NCBI RefSeq assembly: GCF_014697025.1
Contig: NZ_JACJRC010000009.1
Location: 124,001-188,000 of the forward strand
DNA length: 64,000 nucleotides
Direction: 5' to 3'
Source: Alkalinema sp. FACHB-956
GTDB taxonomy: Bacteria > Cyanobacteriota > Cyanobacteriia > Leptolyngbyales > Leptolyngbyaceae
In this document: piece after piece, positions 25,305 to 34,361 of the stretch
How the letters are laid out: every line of letters begins with the position of its first letter
How positions within the stretch are numbered: position 1 is the first letter of the stretch
The notes under the pieces: generated by a model
The model's database searches: none
Told to the model about the DNA's origin: nothing
What the model saw: only the letters and a program-made list of their open reading frames with translations
Program-made: the position numbers and the translations under genes

Positions 25305-25390
25305 GCCCTCACCCTAACCCTCTCCCGGAGGTAGAGGGAACCCGATCTCTTGCTCCCTTCTCCTGCGGGAGAAAGGCCGGGGATGAGGGC
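25305..25390. repeat. REP/MITE-like inverted repeat, GCCCTCA...TGAGGGC
   Basis: The ends GCCCTCACCCTAACCCTCTC and, inverted, GCCCTCATCCCCGGCCTTTC match imperfectly, with CTCCC/GGGAG hairpins inside. This 'accctaaccctctcccg' type repeat is very common in cyanobacterial intergenic DNA. Confidence 0.7.
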
Positions 25391-25751
25391 GGAAGAAAGC
25401 CCAAAAATTTAGAGCCACCCCGTTTGACATCACAAACAAGAGTGGCTCGGTCAGATGCTAAAATCCTCATCAAGCCTCCTTGCTGCTCGCACAGCGCGGG
25501 GGAATAGCTACCCGGAGTTGTCTCACCAACAAAGGGTAGTGCCCTAAATTTTTAGGATCCCAGCGACCTCATGCTTCATGCCAAACCGTCTCACGAAAGA
25601 AGGATGTCCATGGCGATCGCTATGACTGAACACAGTACAAATAAACGCCCATACCTGTCAATCCCACTTTATAAAACTGCTTAATTTGTATTGTTGTGAA
25701 TTAATACTGTCAACCAAATACAGCAAGCATTTATGCAGCAAGCAATTCAAC

Positions 25752-25791
25752 AAAAACAGCGACGATCGCACTCAACACGATCGTCGCTGTT
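25752..25791 (-). terminator. Terminator of gatC with CGATCG stem
   Basis: AACAGCGACGATCG (25755-25768) pairs exactly with CGATCGTCGCTGTT (25778-25791) around nine bases. Read on the minus strand it is followed by a T-run (A 25752-25756). Confidence 0.85.
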
Positions 25792-25849
25792 TCATAATTG
25801 ACTTCTATTGCAACTGACTAACTGTTCATCAATCGAATAAGCAATCGAA

Positions 25850-26143
25850 TTAGTCACCCGTTACAATCTTCGGCACCTTAAAGAAATCATCTTCCCGATC
25901 GGGCGCAGAACTCAGAATCGCCTCCCGGTTTTCGTAGGCCCGCTGCACATCCACCCGCGTCACATTACTTACATCGATCGCCCGAGTCGTCGGTGGCACA
26001 TCCGCCACATCCAACTCATTCAACTGCTCCACATAATCCAAAATGCTCGTGAGCTGCCCCGCAAATTTTTCCTCTTCCTCCGGCGTCAGCGCCAACCGAG
26101 CCAACGTCGCCACCTTATGAACCTGTTCGCGATCGAGGGACAT
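25850..26143 (-). CDS. gatC: Asp-tRNA(Asn)/Glu-tRNA(Gln) amidotransferase subunit C
   Basis: This is the small subunit of the GatCAB complex that amidates mis-charged Glu-tRNA(Gln) in the cytosol. The 97 residues are of standard length. The family pattern VHKVATLARLALTPEEEEKF is complete, with QLTSILDYVEQLNELDVADV, then PPTTRA and the late REAILSSAPDREDDFFKVPK. gatA and gatB are elsewhere, as usual in cyanobacteria. It lies last in the minus-strand series nudix-ycf3-gatC (gap of 73 bases) and is closed by a strong hairpin. Confidence 0.96.
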   Translation of the reverse strand: MSLDREQVHKVATLARLALTPEEEEKFAGQLTSILDYVEQLNELDVADVPPTTRAIDVSNVTRVDVQRAYENREAILSSAPDREDDFFKVPKIVTGD

Positions 26144-26216
26144 ATCTCAACCTTGCCTCCAGAAAACCGTCGTTTATTCTAGCTCAGAAATCGCCATCCC
26201 AAAAAACAGACCGGAA

Positions 26217-26738
26217 TTAGAAATAGACATCGATCGTCGATCGGCCCGTCGTCTTCAACCAGTTCTGCGCTTCGATGTAATTGTTCGGCGCAAGCAAAAT
26301 CGCCCGCTTCCAATACTCCGCCGCCTTATCAAACAGCGCTTCCCCTTCCTCATCCAAGCCCTCTTCCTTGGCCTGCTCCCCTTGGTAATGGTAAATCACC
26401 GCAATATTGTTCAACGCCTGGGGCATCCGAGGATTCAGTTCCAGCGCCTGGTGGTAATAGTCCAGCGCCTCTGCCTGATCACCCACACTCGCCTTGATCA
26501 AGCCAATGTTGTAGAGCACAAAGCTACGATCGTTACTATCTTCCTCCAGCTTCAGCGCCTCAAAATAGTTATCCAGCGCCTCTGCATATTCCCCATCCGC
26601 CTGGGCAGACATCCCATCCCGATAATAGGCAAACGCTTCCTTTTCCTTCTTGCTGGCAGGAAACACCTTGAGGATGATATCCGCCATCACGGTAAAGCTT
26701 TTATCAATGAAGTTGTCGTTGCGTTGGGATCTAGGCAT
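26217..26738 (-). CDS. ycf3: Photosystem I assembly protein Ycf3
   Basis: A TPR protein needed to assemble PSI at the thylakoid membrane. It has 173 residues, the normal size. The family N-terminus [20 protein letters not shown] is intact. Three TPR units follow (~residues 35-150), for example [40 protein letters not shown] and [20 protein letters not shown], then the [20 protein letters not shown] end. It is preceded by the Nudix gene at 23 bases and followed by gatC, so the three are likely co-transcribed. Confidence 0.97.
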   Translation of the reverse strand: MPRSQRNDNFIDKSFTVMADIILKVFPASKKEKEAFAYYRDGMSAQADGEYAEALDNYFEALKLEEDSNDRSFVLYNIGLIKASVGDQAEALDYYHQALELNPRMPQALNNIAVIYHYQGEQAKEEGLDEEGEALFDKAAEYWKRAILLAPNNYIEAQNWLKTTGRSTIDVYF

Positions 26739-26761
26739 GACTGTCTCGTTAAAGCAGCAAT

Positions 26762-27253
26762 TTATCTAGCTCCCATTGTAAGGGCTTGGGGTATCACGGG
26801 TTGGGGGAATGCCGCAGGAAACGATCGCCGCAACCAAGGCACCATTTCCTGCCCCCGAAACAGCGTCCAATCCGCATTCCCCAAAGGCACCCAAAAAAAA
26901 TCAAAGGCGATCGGGCCTTTGCGCGCCCCCGAAAATTCCTCATAATGCCGCCACCGCCGGGGCGCAGGGGCCGTCAATTGCAAATGGAAGGCATGGTATT
27001 CCCGCATCCGTGCCTGTCCCACCTTCCAAAAACTGCCGAGATAATCCACAACCTGAACCGCCTTCAACCCCGTTTCTTCATAAACCTCCCGCAGCAGGGC
27101 ATCGACGATCGCCTCTCCCGACTCGATCGATCCTCCGGGAACCTGAATGCCAAAGTAAGGATAATCTTCCTGCCGAAACACTAACAGTTCTTCTTGGTGG
27201 GTGATGTAGGCCAGAACTTTGCGTTTCACCGATGGGGCAGGGGAAAGATTCAT
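26762..27253 (-). CDS. Nudix hydrolase
   Basis: A 163-residue Nudix enzyme with a complete box: G41, E47, R55-E56, E59-E60 and G62 ([20 protein letters not shown] then ETGL). It should hydrolyse a nucleoside diphosphate linked to another moiety with Mg2+. The substrate is not evident. Residues ~85-110 ([20 protein letters not shown]) include the family's usual helper strand. It is the first gene of the nudix-ycf3-gatC series. Compare the degenerate Nudix at 10857. Confidence 0.92.
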   Translation of the reverse strand: MNLSPAPSVKRKVLAYITHQEELLVFRQEDYPYFGIQVPGGSIESGEAIVDALLREVYEETGLKAVQVVDYLGSFWKVGQARMREYHAFHLQLTAPAPRRWRHYEEFSGARKGPIAFDFFWVPLGNADWTLFRGQEMVPWLRRSFPAAFPQPVIPQALTMGAR

Positions 27254-27451
27254 AGCGGCAGTGGGATGAACGATCGAGCAACTATGCTAACGAAGTTTCC
27301 CCAACTCGGCATGGGGTTAAACACCGTTTTCCATGAATTCTGCCATTGCCAAAAAATTGCAATTGATCATTCCACCCCCCTGACCGGAATTTTCATCCCC
27401 GATCGCCCAAATTCCTTTTAAAATGAAAGAAATATTACAAAATGTAACGAT

Positions 27452-28960
27452 ATGATAAGTCCCGCAAAATCCATTGCAGTCATCGGAGCCGGAATCGGAG
27501 GCTTAACCGCCGGTGCATTGCTGGCAAAACGGGGCTATCAGGTCAAAATTTTCGATCAGGCGATCGTGCCCGGTGGCTGTGCATCCACCTTCCAGCGGCG
27601 GGGCTTCACCTTTGATGTCGGAGCCACCCAAGTCGCTGGATTGGAACCGGGCGGCATTCACCATCGCATCTTTACGGAACTCGGCATCGATCTCCCCGCC
27701 GCCACCCTCTGCGATCCGGCCTGTGTCGTCTGGCTACCGGGCGAGGCAGAACCGATCCAAATGTGGCGCGATCGGGCGCAATGGCAAGCCGAACGCCAAC
27801 GGCAATTTCCCGGCAGCGAACCCTTCTGGCAATTGCTCAACACCTTATTTGAAGCCAGTTGGAAGTTCCAAGGCCGCGATCCAGTTCTGCCCCCCCGCAA
27901 CCTGTGGGATCTGGGCCAACTCCTGCAAGCCCTCCGCCCCGACACCTTAATCACCGCCCCCTTTGCCCTGTCCACCGTAGGCGATGCGCTGAAATGGTTC
28001 GGCCTGTATGACGATCGGCGCTTGCGAACCTTCCTCGATGTCCAACTCAAGCTCTATTCCCAGGTCAACGCCGACGAAACCGCCCTCCTCTACGCTGCCA
28101 CTGCGTTAGCGGTTTCCCAGGAACCCTACGGACTCTGGCATTTGCAGGGCAGTTTGCAAGTCCTCAGCGATCGTCTCACCACCGCCCTGGAAACCCACGG
28201 GGGCAGTCTGCACCTGCGCCACACCGTCGAAGCCATCCACACCAACGGCACCCAGGCCACCGGCATCACCGTCCGCAATCAAAAAACCGGGGAAACTTGG
28301 CTCGAACCCGCCGATCACATTGTGGCCAACGTGACGGTTCAAGACGCCGTGCGACTGCTGGGCGATCGGGCCCCGGCGGGCTACCGTCAGCGGGTCAACC
28401 AACTCACCGATCCTTCGGGAGCCTTCGTCGTCTACCTGGGCGTGGATCAAGCGGCCATCCCCAAGAGTTGCCCACCCCACCTGCAATTCCTGTACGACTA
28501 CAACGGCCCGATCGGAGAAAATAACTCCCTCTTTGTCTCCGTCAGCAAACCAGGGGATGGCCGTGCGCCGGAGGGCAAAGCCACGCTGATCGCTTCATCC
28601 TTCGTCGATGCCACCCCTTGGTGGGCCTTGAAAGATCAACCCGAAGCCTACCAAGCCCGCAAACAGGCGTATACCGACACCGCGATCGCCCGACTGGCCC
28701 AGCATTTTGACCTAGAAGGCACGATCGTCTATCAAGAAGCTGCCACCCCCCTGACCTTTTGGCGCTACACCGCACGACAGAAGGGTTTCGTGGGAGGCGT
28801 GGGGATGCGGTTATCGACCTTTGGCCCCTTTGGCTTTGCCAATCGCACCCCTGTCCCGCACCTCTGGCTCGTGGGTGACTCCACCCATCCCGGCGAAGGT
28901 ACCGCAGGCGTCAGTTACTCTGCCTTGACGGTCGCGCGGCAAATTGCAGCTGAAAATTAA
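27452..28960 (+). CDS. crtD: Carotenoid C-3',4' desaturase
   Basis: A 502-residue FAD-dependent phytoene-dehydrogenase-family enzyme. The dinucleotide fold VIGAGIGGLTAGALLAKRGY is at residues 9-28, followed by PGGCASTFQRRGFTFDVGAT. The C-terminal FAD contact is LWLVGDSTHPGEGTAGVSYS. The GGCAST and GATQVAGLEPGG variants match cyanobacterial CrtD, which introduces the 3',4' double bond during myxoxanthophyll synthesis, rather than CrtO or CrtH. The start is ATG 27452. The end of the gene is repeated as three partial copies of AAATTGCAGTTGA downstream. Confidence 0.88.
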   Translation: MISPAKSIAVIGAGIGGLTAGALLAKRGYQVKIFDQAIVPGGCASTFQRRGFTFDVGATQVAGLEPGGIHHRIFTELGIDLPAATLCDPACVVWLPGEAEPIQMWRDRAQWQAERQRQFPGSEPFWQLLNTLFEASWKFQGRDPVLPPRNLWDLGQLLQALRPDTLITAPFALSTVGDALKWFGLYDDRRLRTFLDVQLKLYSQVNADETALLYAATALAVSQEPYGLWHLQGSLQVLSDRLTTALETHGGSLHLRHTVEAIHTNGTQATGITVRNQKTGETWLEPADHIVANVTVQDAVRLLGDRAPAGYRQRVNQLTDPSGAFVVYLGVDQAAIPKSCPPHLQFLYDYNGPIGENNSLFVSVSKPGDGRAPEGKATLIASSFVDATPWWALKDQPEAYQARKQAYTDTAIARLAQHFDLEGTIVYQEAATPLTFWRYTARQKGFVGGVGMRLSTFGPFGFANRTPVPHLWLVGDSTHPGEGTAGVSYSALTVARQIAAEN

Positions 28961-29003
28961 GGCGACAAAATTGCAGTTGAAAAATTGCAGTTGAAAATTG
29001 CAG
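28941..29003. repeat. 13-14-bp repeat copied from the end of crtD
   Basis: AAATTGCAGCTGA (28941-28953) lies in the last codons of crtD. AAATTGCAGTTGA recurs at 28968-28980, again with one extra A at 28981-28994, and partly at 28995-29003. Confidence 0.75.
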
Positions 29004-29426
29004 CCCCGATCGGAATTTCTGCTAAAAAAAAGTTGAGCAAAAACTGTTTTATCAAGAATAAAACGACTCAAACAGTTTGAGACAATTGCCAAATTTGTAA
29101 TATTTATTTTCTAATTGTGGGTCATGAATTCTGATCTTTCATAGATTCGTGCAATATTTATCCGCTGGATCACGCTTTTTATCCCTGTTTCTTTCCCTCA
29201 AATGGGTGAACAGGTAGGCGATAGGGCATATTCATACAAGACCCATGTCAGGGATCTATCAATTGAATTGAAAAAACATGACTGCATTAAGCGATGTATC
29301 TGTTTAGGGGGAATAGATAACCCCCTCGATCGAACTCCCTGTCTCCGCGTGAGATTGACTGATAGGTTCACTGACAGACGGTTTCTGTTCTGCGAATATA
29401 CTCTAGTCATCAAGTCAGTGTGTTCT
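28961..29426. other. Intergenic AT-rich region
   Basis: These 466 bases contain the crtD-end repeat, then an A-rich tract and a small hairpin GTTTTAT-CAAGA-ATAAAAC near 29046-29064 that could end crtD transcription weakly. An open frame runs through 29202-29426 into the next gene, but its composition looks non-coding, so I leave it out of that gene. Confidence 0.45.
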
Positions 29427-30236
29427 ATGCAAAGTTGGCCTTCGACAGAGCGGTCTTCCAAGGATTTGTTACCTGCATCGATTCCCTACCGACCCAGTAG
29501 CTTACGAACCTCTGATCTCACAACACTGTCTACGGTTGCGCAATATCAAATCCGGAAAATTCTACGCAAGTTCGTCAATAGCCGTTTAGAGCATGTATCC
29601 GAGCCAACGCTAAACTTGCAGAATCTGGAAGCCGTTGATCTCAATGTCCTGTTGCTTTGCCTCTATCCCACCCCCAAGGATCGCTATCAATACGTTCAGC
29701 GGCTGGAAGTGTTGACGCTAGCTCGGAGCCATATCCTACAAGGCCGATCGATGAGTATGAGCCTGGAGGAAGTTGAAAGCAGTATCTTGAGTATTTTAGA
29801 ACTGCCTCGCCAACCCGTACTGTCAACAACGCCTCCACTGCTGACTGAAGCCTTCACGAGTCAGTTTAAATTTTTCCATCACCAGGGCATTCAAGAAGGG
29901 TTGCGATATCAAGATGAGCTGTACGGCTTGATTTACAACATTGAAGGCCATTACAAGCGCTACGCCTATCCCATCCTGTGCGGTTTGCTCAGTCGGCAAA
30001 TTGCAGCCCTGCTCACAATTTCTAGCCGACGGTGGGGCCTCTGGATTGAGATGAAGTCACCGATTTATCAAGTATTGAGCGATTTTCAGTTTGAGGAGTT
30101 TTATAACATTCAGCATTGCTTAGCTTGTCTTGGGGACAGCCATCCTCCGCAAACCTATCCTTGTCTCCCTAGTTCCAGTTTCCCTAGTTCCAGTTTCCCC
30201 AGTTCCAACACCCCAGTTTCTCAAAATCAAGATTGA
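29427..30236 (+). CDS. Hypothetical protein (269 aa) with repeat tail
   Basis: I do not recognise this protein. The chosen start is ATG 29427 (MQSWPSTERSSKDLLP). The frame is open further upstream to 29202, but those 75 residues look like non-coding DNA. The central part is helical: AQYQIRKILRKFVNSRLEHV, LNLQNLEAVDLNVLLLCLYP and GLLSRQIAALLTISSRRWGL. It has no signal or catalytic motif. The C-terminus ends in a low-complexity PSSSFPSSSFPSSNTP tail encoded by a 15-bp in-frame tandem repeat (~30167-30210). It converges on the long minus-strand repeat protein 31 bases further on. Confidence 0.6.
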   Translation: MQSWPSTERSSKDLLPASIPYRPSSLRTSDLTTLSTVAQYQIRKILRKFVNSRLEHVSEPTLNLQNLEAVDLNVLLLCLYPTPKDRYQYVQRLEVLTLARSHILQGRSMSMSLEEVESSILSILELPRQPVLSTTPPLLTEAFTSQFKFFHHQGIQEGLRYQDELYGLIYNIEGHYKRYAYPILCGLLSRQIAALLTISSRRWGLWIEMKSPIYQVLSDFQFEEFYNIQHCLACLGDSHPPQTYPCLPSSSFPSSSFPSSNTPVSQNQD

Positions 30237-30267
30237 CGGGGTTCTTACTGACTGAGGGGTGGAACCA

Positions 30268-32349
30268 TTATTGGCCCATGAGTCTGCGCCATTGCCCGAT
30301 CTGTGACTGCGCTTGGCCGTAGGCGACTGTCCCTGATGGCACTTTTTGCGCCGTGGCGATCGCGCCGGGAAAATCGCCAGCACTGGCTTGACCCAGGGCA
30401 ATGTCTAAAATTTGTTGACTCCATTGATCGACAGCTTGGGATGCCTGCGATCGTAAAGGACTGGAACCTGGAACCTGACGGGCGAGACCAATGGCTTCCA
30501 CCAAGGCATCGGGAGTCCCGCCACTGGCACGCTCCACCGCTCTGGGCAGGATCTGCTCGGCTTGGGCACGGCTGCGGAATTTTTCAATTTTGGCCTGGGC
30601 GGTGTCGTAGGCAGAAGTGCCCGGTGGAATTTGCTCCAATTGCGCGATCGCGGCTTCCAAATCGCCAGATTCCGCCAAACTCTCAGCATTATCGAGAGTG
30701 GGCTGGTACTGAGTCCGGGCAATTTGATCACTCCAGCGCCGAATTTTTTCCTGCGCTTGTTTATACAGCGATCGATTGGACTGAATCTGCTGGGCTTGGG
30801 CGATCGCCGCTTGCAACGAAGTCACATCCCCCGCTGCGGCCAGTTGATCGGCCTGATCTAAAATTGGGCGATCCTCCGCTGCCTGGGTTTGGCTGGTGAC
30901 TTCTTCAATCAGTTTTCTGGCATCGCCATACTGCGCGGTAGATGCATCAATTTGCGAGGCTTCCGCGATCGCCTGTTGAATTTCGTTGGGATTGCCGCTC
31001 TTGGCTAGTTGACGGGCACGATTCAGTTGGCCTAGGGCGGTCAGTTCCGCTTGCCAACGGCTGGCCAACCGTTGTGCCCGATCGTACAGGGGACGACCGG
31101 CACCAATGCGCTGCACCTGGGCGATCGCATCTTCCAAATCCACTTCCAAGCCTTTGGCTGCCCGCGATTGCGCGCCGACTAACACTACAAAGTCGTCTAC
31201 ATCCTGCTTCAGCCTCAGTTGGTCAGGAATGCGATTGGCAATGCGCAGGGCTTCATCAAAGTTGCGCCGTTCCGCTGCATATTCCGCCAGTTCCATCAAG
31301 CGTTTACCCAAGCGGGGCAGCATGTCCTGGGCGTCTTGATAGACATAGCTCTTCTCGTTAATGCTGGCGACGTTTTCCACCGCTTTGATCAGGTCGTCGG
31401 CAGTTCCCCGATCGATCGCCCGTTGCGCTTGTCCCAATTTGGTAATGTCGTCCCGCGTTGTGGCAATGAGCTGGGTAATTTCTGGATATTTTTTCGTTTG
31501 CCAATATTCATTCTCTAACCCCAGGAGTTTAGTAGCTTCCAGGGAGGCTTGTCGCCAATTTTGTTTCCGTAGCAAATCTTCAACTTTCTGGGCGATCGCT
31601 TCGGCCTCTGACCAAATTTTTTCCCAGGTTTTGACCCGTTCTTCCACCAGTTTGGAGGCCGAAGAATCCTGGGGAACCTTGCGGGCTGCACCGATGGCTT
31701 CCTGGATATTGCCTTCTTGGAAACTCTTTTCCGCGAGATTGAGCAAATCCGTTGCCCATTGTTCCATTAACCGACTGGCTTCGGGATAGAGCGGGTGATC
31801 CTTGGGTAACGACTTGACCAATTCGATCGCCTCTAGGAGATCCTTAACGGTTTCCTTTCCGGCAGCAATTTGGGCACAGTGGAGCCGCAACGAAGCCGGA
31901 GCTAAAGGCCAGAAGACTGAAGGACAGTTGGGCACTGCTGGCAATTTAAACAGAAACGCTAGGGACAGCACGGTTAACCCACCGCTGAGCAGTAATCCCA
32001 CGATCGTGATGAACCGCCAATCCAGTAAACGCCGTTGCAAATTGGCCCAAAAGACTGTCTTGGCGCTATTGGAATTGGCATTATCGGAAGGCTGTTGCCG
32101 ATCGGCAGATGGGGGCCGACCAGAACGCCGTTGGACGGGACGATCGGTGGAATTCGATGCCTCCGATCTCGATTGTTGCTGGGCGATCGGGGATCGAGGA
32201 GGTGCTAACTCAGGGGATGCCGCTGCTTCTGGTGCAGAGGAATTCCTCGATCGGGCGGGAGCCCCCTTGCCTTGGGACGGTTGACGCAGCCGATTGGCGG
32301 CATCCGCCGGACGATCTGGACGATTTGGAATTCCCTGTTTTCTCGTCAT
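30268..32349 (-). CDS. Membrane-anchored helical repeat protein (693 aa)
   Basis: Residues 1-100 are a basic, Pro/Ser/Gln-rich disordered segment. One transmembrane helix lies at ~113-135 (ITIVGLLLSGGLTVLSLAFL). The remaining ~550 residues are regular helical pairs of about 50 residues resembling TPR/SEL-type repeats, for example LAAAGDVTSLQAAIAQAQQI and LAESGDLEAAIAQLEQIPPG, each with an A-x-Q-x-I...P pattern. Such proteins are often labelled chromosome-segregation ATPase in cyanobacteria, but no ATPase motif is present, so I do not support that name. A periplasmic scaffold is one possible role. I start at ATG 32349 rather than the TTG two codons earlier. Confidence 0.75.
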   Translation of the reverse strand: MTRKQGIPNRPDRPADAANRLRQPSQGKGAPARSRNSSAPEAAASPELAPPRSPIAQQQSRSEASNSTDRPVQRRSGRPPSADRQQPSDNANSNSAKTVFWANLQRRLLDWRFITIVGLLLSGGLTVLSLAFLFKLPAVPNCPSVFWPLAPASLRLHCAQIAAGKETVKDLLEAIELVKSLPKDHPLYPEASRLMEQWATDLLNLAEKSFQEGNIQEAIGAARKVPQDSSASKLVEERVKTWEKIWSEAEAIAQKVEDLLRKQNWRQASLEATKLLGLENEYWQTKKYPEITQLIATTRDDITKLGQAQRAIDRGTADDLIKAVENVASINEKSYVYQDAQDMLPRLGKRLMELAEYAAERRNFDEALRIANRIPDQLRLKQDVDDFVVLVGAQSRAAKGLEVDLEDAIAQVQRIGAGRPLYDRAQRLASRWQAELTALGQLNRARQLAKSGNPNEIQQAIAEASQIDASTAQYGDARKLIEEVTSQTQAAEDRPILDQADQLAAAGDVTSLQAAIAQAQQIQSNRSLYKQAQEKIRRWSDQIARTQYQPTLDNAESLAESGDLEAAIAQLEQIPPGTSAYDTAQAKIEKFRSRAQAEQILPRAVERASGGTPDALVEAIGLARQVPGSSPLRSQASQAVDQWSQQILDIALGQASAGDFPGAIATAQKVPSGTVAYGQAQSQIGQWRRLMGQ

Positions 32350-32529
32350 AGTCAACTCAGAAACAGCAGTTGCGTTCTACCATCACTCCGGGACAGCAGA
32401 ATTTTGATGACATCCTAACCCCCAATGTTGAAAAAACCAAATTTTTTCTGAGTCACGATCGTGTTGTGGGGAGCTCTCGAAAAAATTATGCTAGGTTGAA
32501 CCTGTCCCTTCGATCGGACTCTTGGGGTT

Positions 32530-33252
32530 ATGGTGAACCTTCAACCGTCTGCCCAAACCGAAGTCACGGTTCCGAGTGAAAATTTATGGGAAGTCGTTTA
32601 CCCGGACAGCGACGGCCAGCCCATAGCGGATAATACGAAGCAGTTTGAGTGGATCGTTTTAATCAAGAAAAATCTGGATCTACTCTTTGTTAAAGAGCCG
32701 AATGTCTTTGTTGCTGGAGATTTGCTGTGGTATCCGGTAGAGGGTAACCCGAAAATTCGCATTGCACCGGATGCCTTGGTGGTTTTCGGTCGGCCTAAAG
32801 GAGAACGAGGTTCCTACCAGCAGTGGCAAGAGGATAATATTCCGCCTCACGTGGTGTTTGAAATCCTGTCTCCTGGCAATACCTCCCTGGAAATGGAGCG
32901 TAAGTTGTTGTTCTATGAACGCTATGGCGTGGAAGAATACTATCTCTACGATCCAGATCACAATCTGTGCCGAGGTTGGCTTAGGGTCGATGGCTATTTC
33001 GACGAAATTATTACGATTGATCAATGGATCAGTCCTCGGTTAGGCATTCGCTTTGACCTGACGCAGGATGTTCTACAGCTTTATCATCCTGATGGTGTTG
33101 TTTGCCAGAGCTATACCGAAATTGCTCAACAGCTTGAACAGGAACGCCAAGAAAAAGAGCAAGCTCTGCAAAAATTAGCAGAAATTGAAGCAAGAGCTGG
33201 TCGTCTGGCCGATCGATTACGAGAATTAGGAATTGACCCCCATCAGATCTAG
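32530..33252 (+). CDS. Uma2 family (DUF820) nuclease-like protein
   Basis: A 240-residue protein of the PD-(D/E)XK-related Uma2 family, which is greatly expanded in cyanobacteria. The putative active-site elements are IRIAPDALVVFG (Asp) and HVVFEILSPGNTSLEMERK (Glu and Lys). YYLYDPDHN is another family mark. A C-terminal coiled coil (LEQERQEKEQALQKLAEIEA then ARAGRLADRLRELGI) is usual. The biological role of the family is unsettled. No toxin-antitoxin partner is adjacent. Confidence 0.92.
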   Translation: MVNLQPSAQTEVTVPSENLWEVVYPDSDGQPIADNTKQFEWIVLIKKNLDLLFVKEPNVFVAGDLLWYPVEGNPKIRIAPDALVVFGRPKGERGSYQQWQEDNIPPHVVFEILSPGNTSLEMERKLLFYERYGVEEYYLYDPDHNLCRGWLRVDGYFDEIITIDQWISPRLGIRFDLTQDVLQLYHPDGVVCQSYTEIAQQLEQERQEKEQALQKLAEIEARAGRLADRLRELGIDPHQI

Positions 33253-33333
33253 TCGCTTGCTGGCGGAGCGAATCTCTTGAGCAGGTTGCCAAAGATGAGT
33301 CTCGCTAAAACAGTGTCCCCTTTGCCGATATGA

Positions 33334-34125
<792 letters not shown>

Positions 34126-34361
34126 GAATACCAGCACAAAGAATCTACCGAGAGGCGTTGGAAAAACGATTCAGTAGACTCTATGGGTAACACCTAGATT
34201 TTTCAAAGGCTGATGGCATAAGGGTTTTCTATTATCTTCTGCTGACTTTTTTGAAGGTTTTGGGCTTCAATTGAGTCGCTAAGAACCGATAGGATTTGGG
34301 GGATTCGTTGAGGACGTTGAATCCTCGTTGACCTGATCCCTGATGTTCGGAGGAAGCCCCT

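Larger units (their letters stand above)
25273..25849. other. Intergenic region with a REP-like repeat and a terminator
   Basis: No gene is seen in these 577 bases. They contain an imperfect inverted-repeat element (25305-25390) and the gatC terminator (25752-25791). The part between (25400-25740) shows no further structure by eye. Confidence 0.55.

Noticed and set aside
29202-29426. Longer N-terminus for the gene at 29427
   Set aside because: The extra 75 residues are Cys/Arg-rich with no coding pattern, and the upstream ATG lacks a ribosome site.
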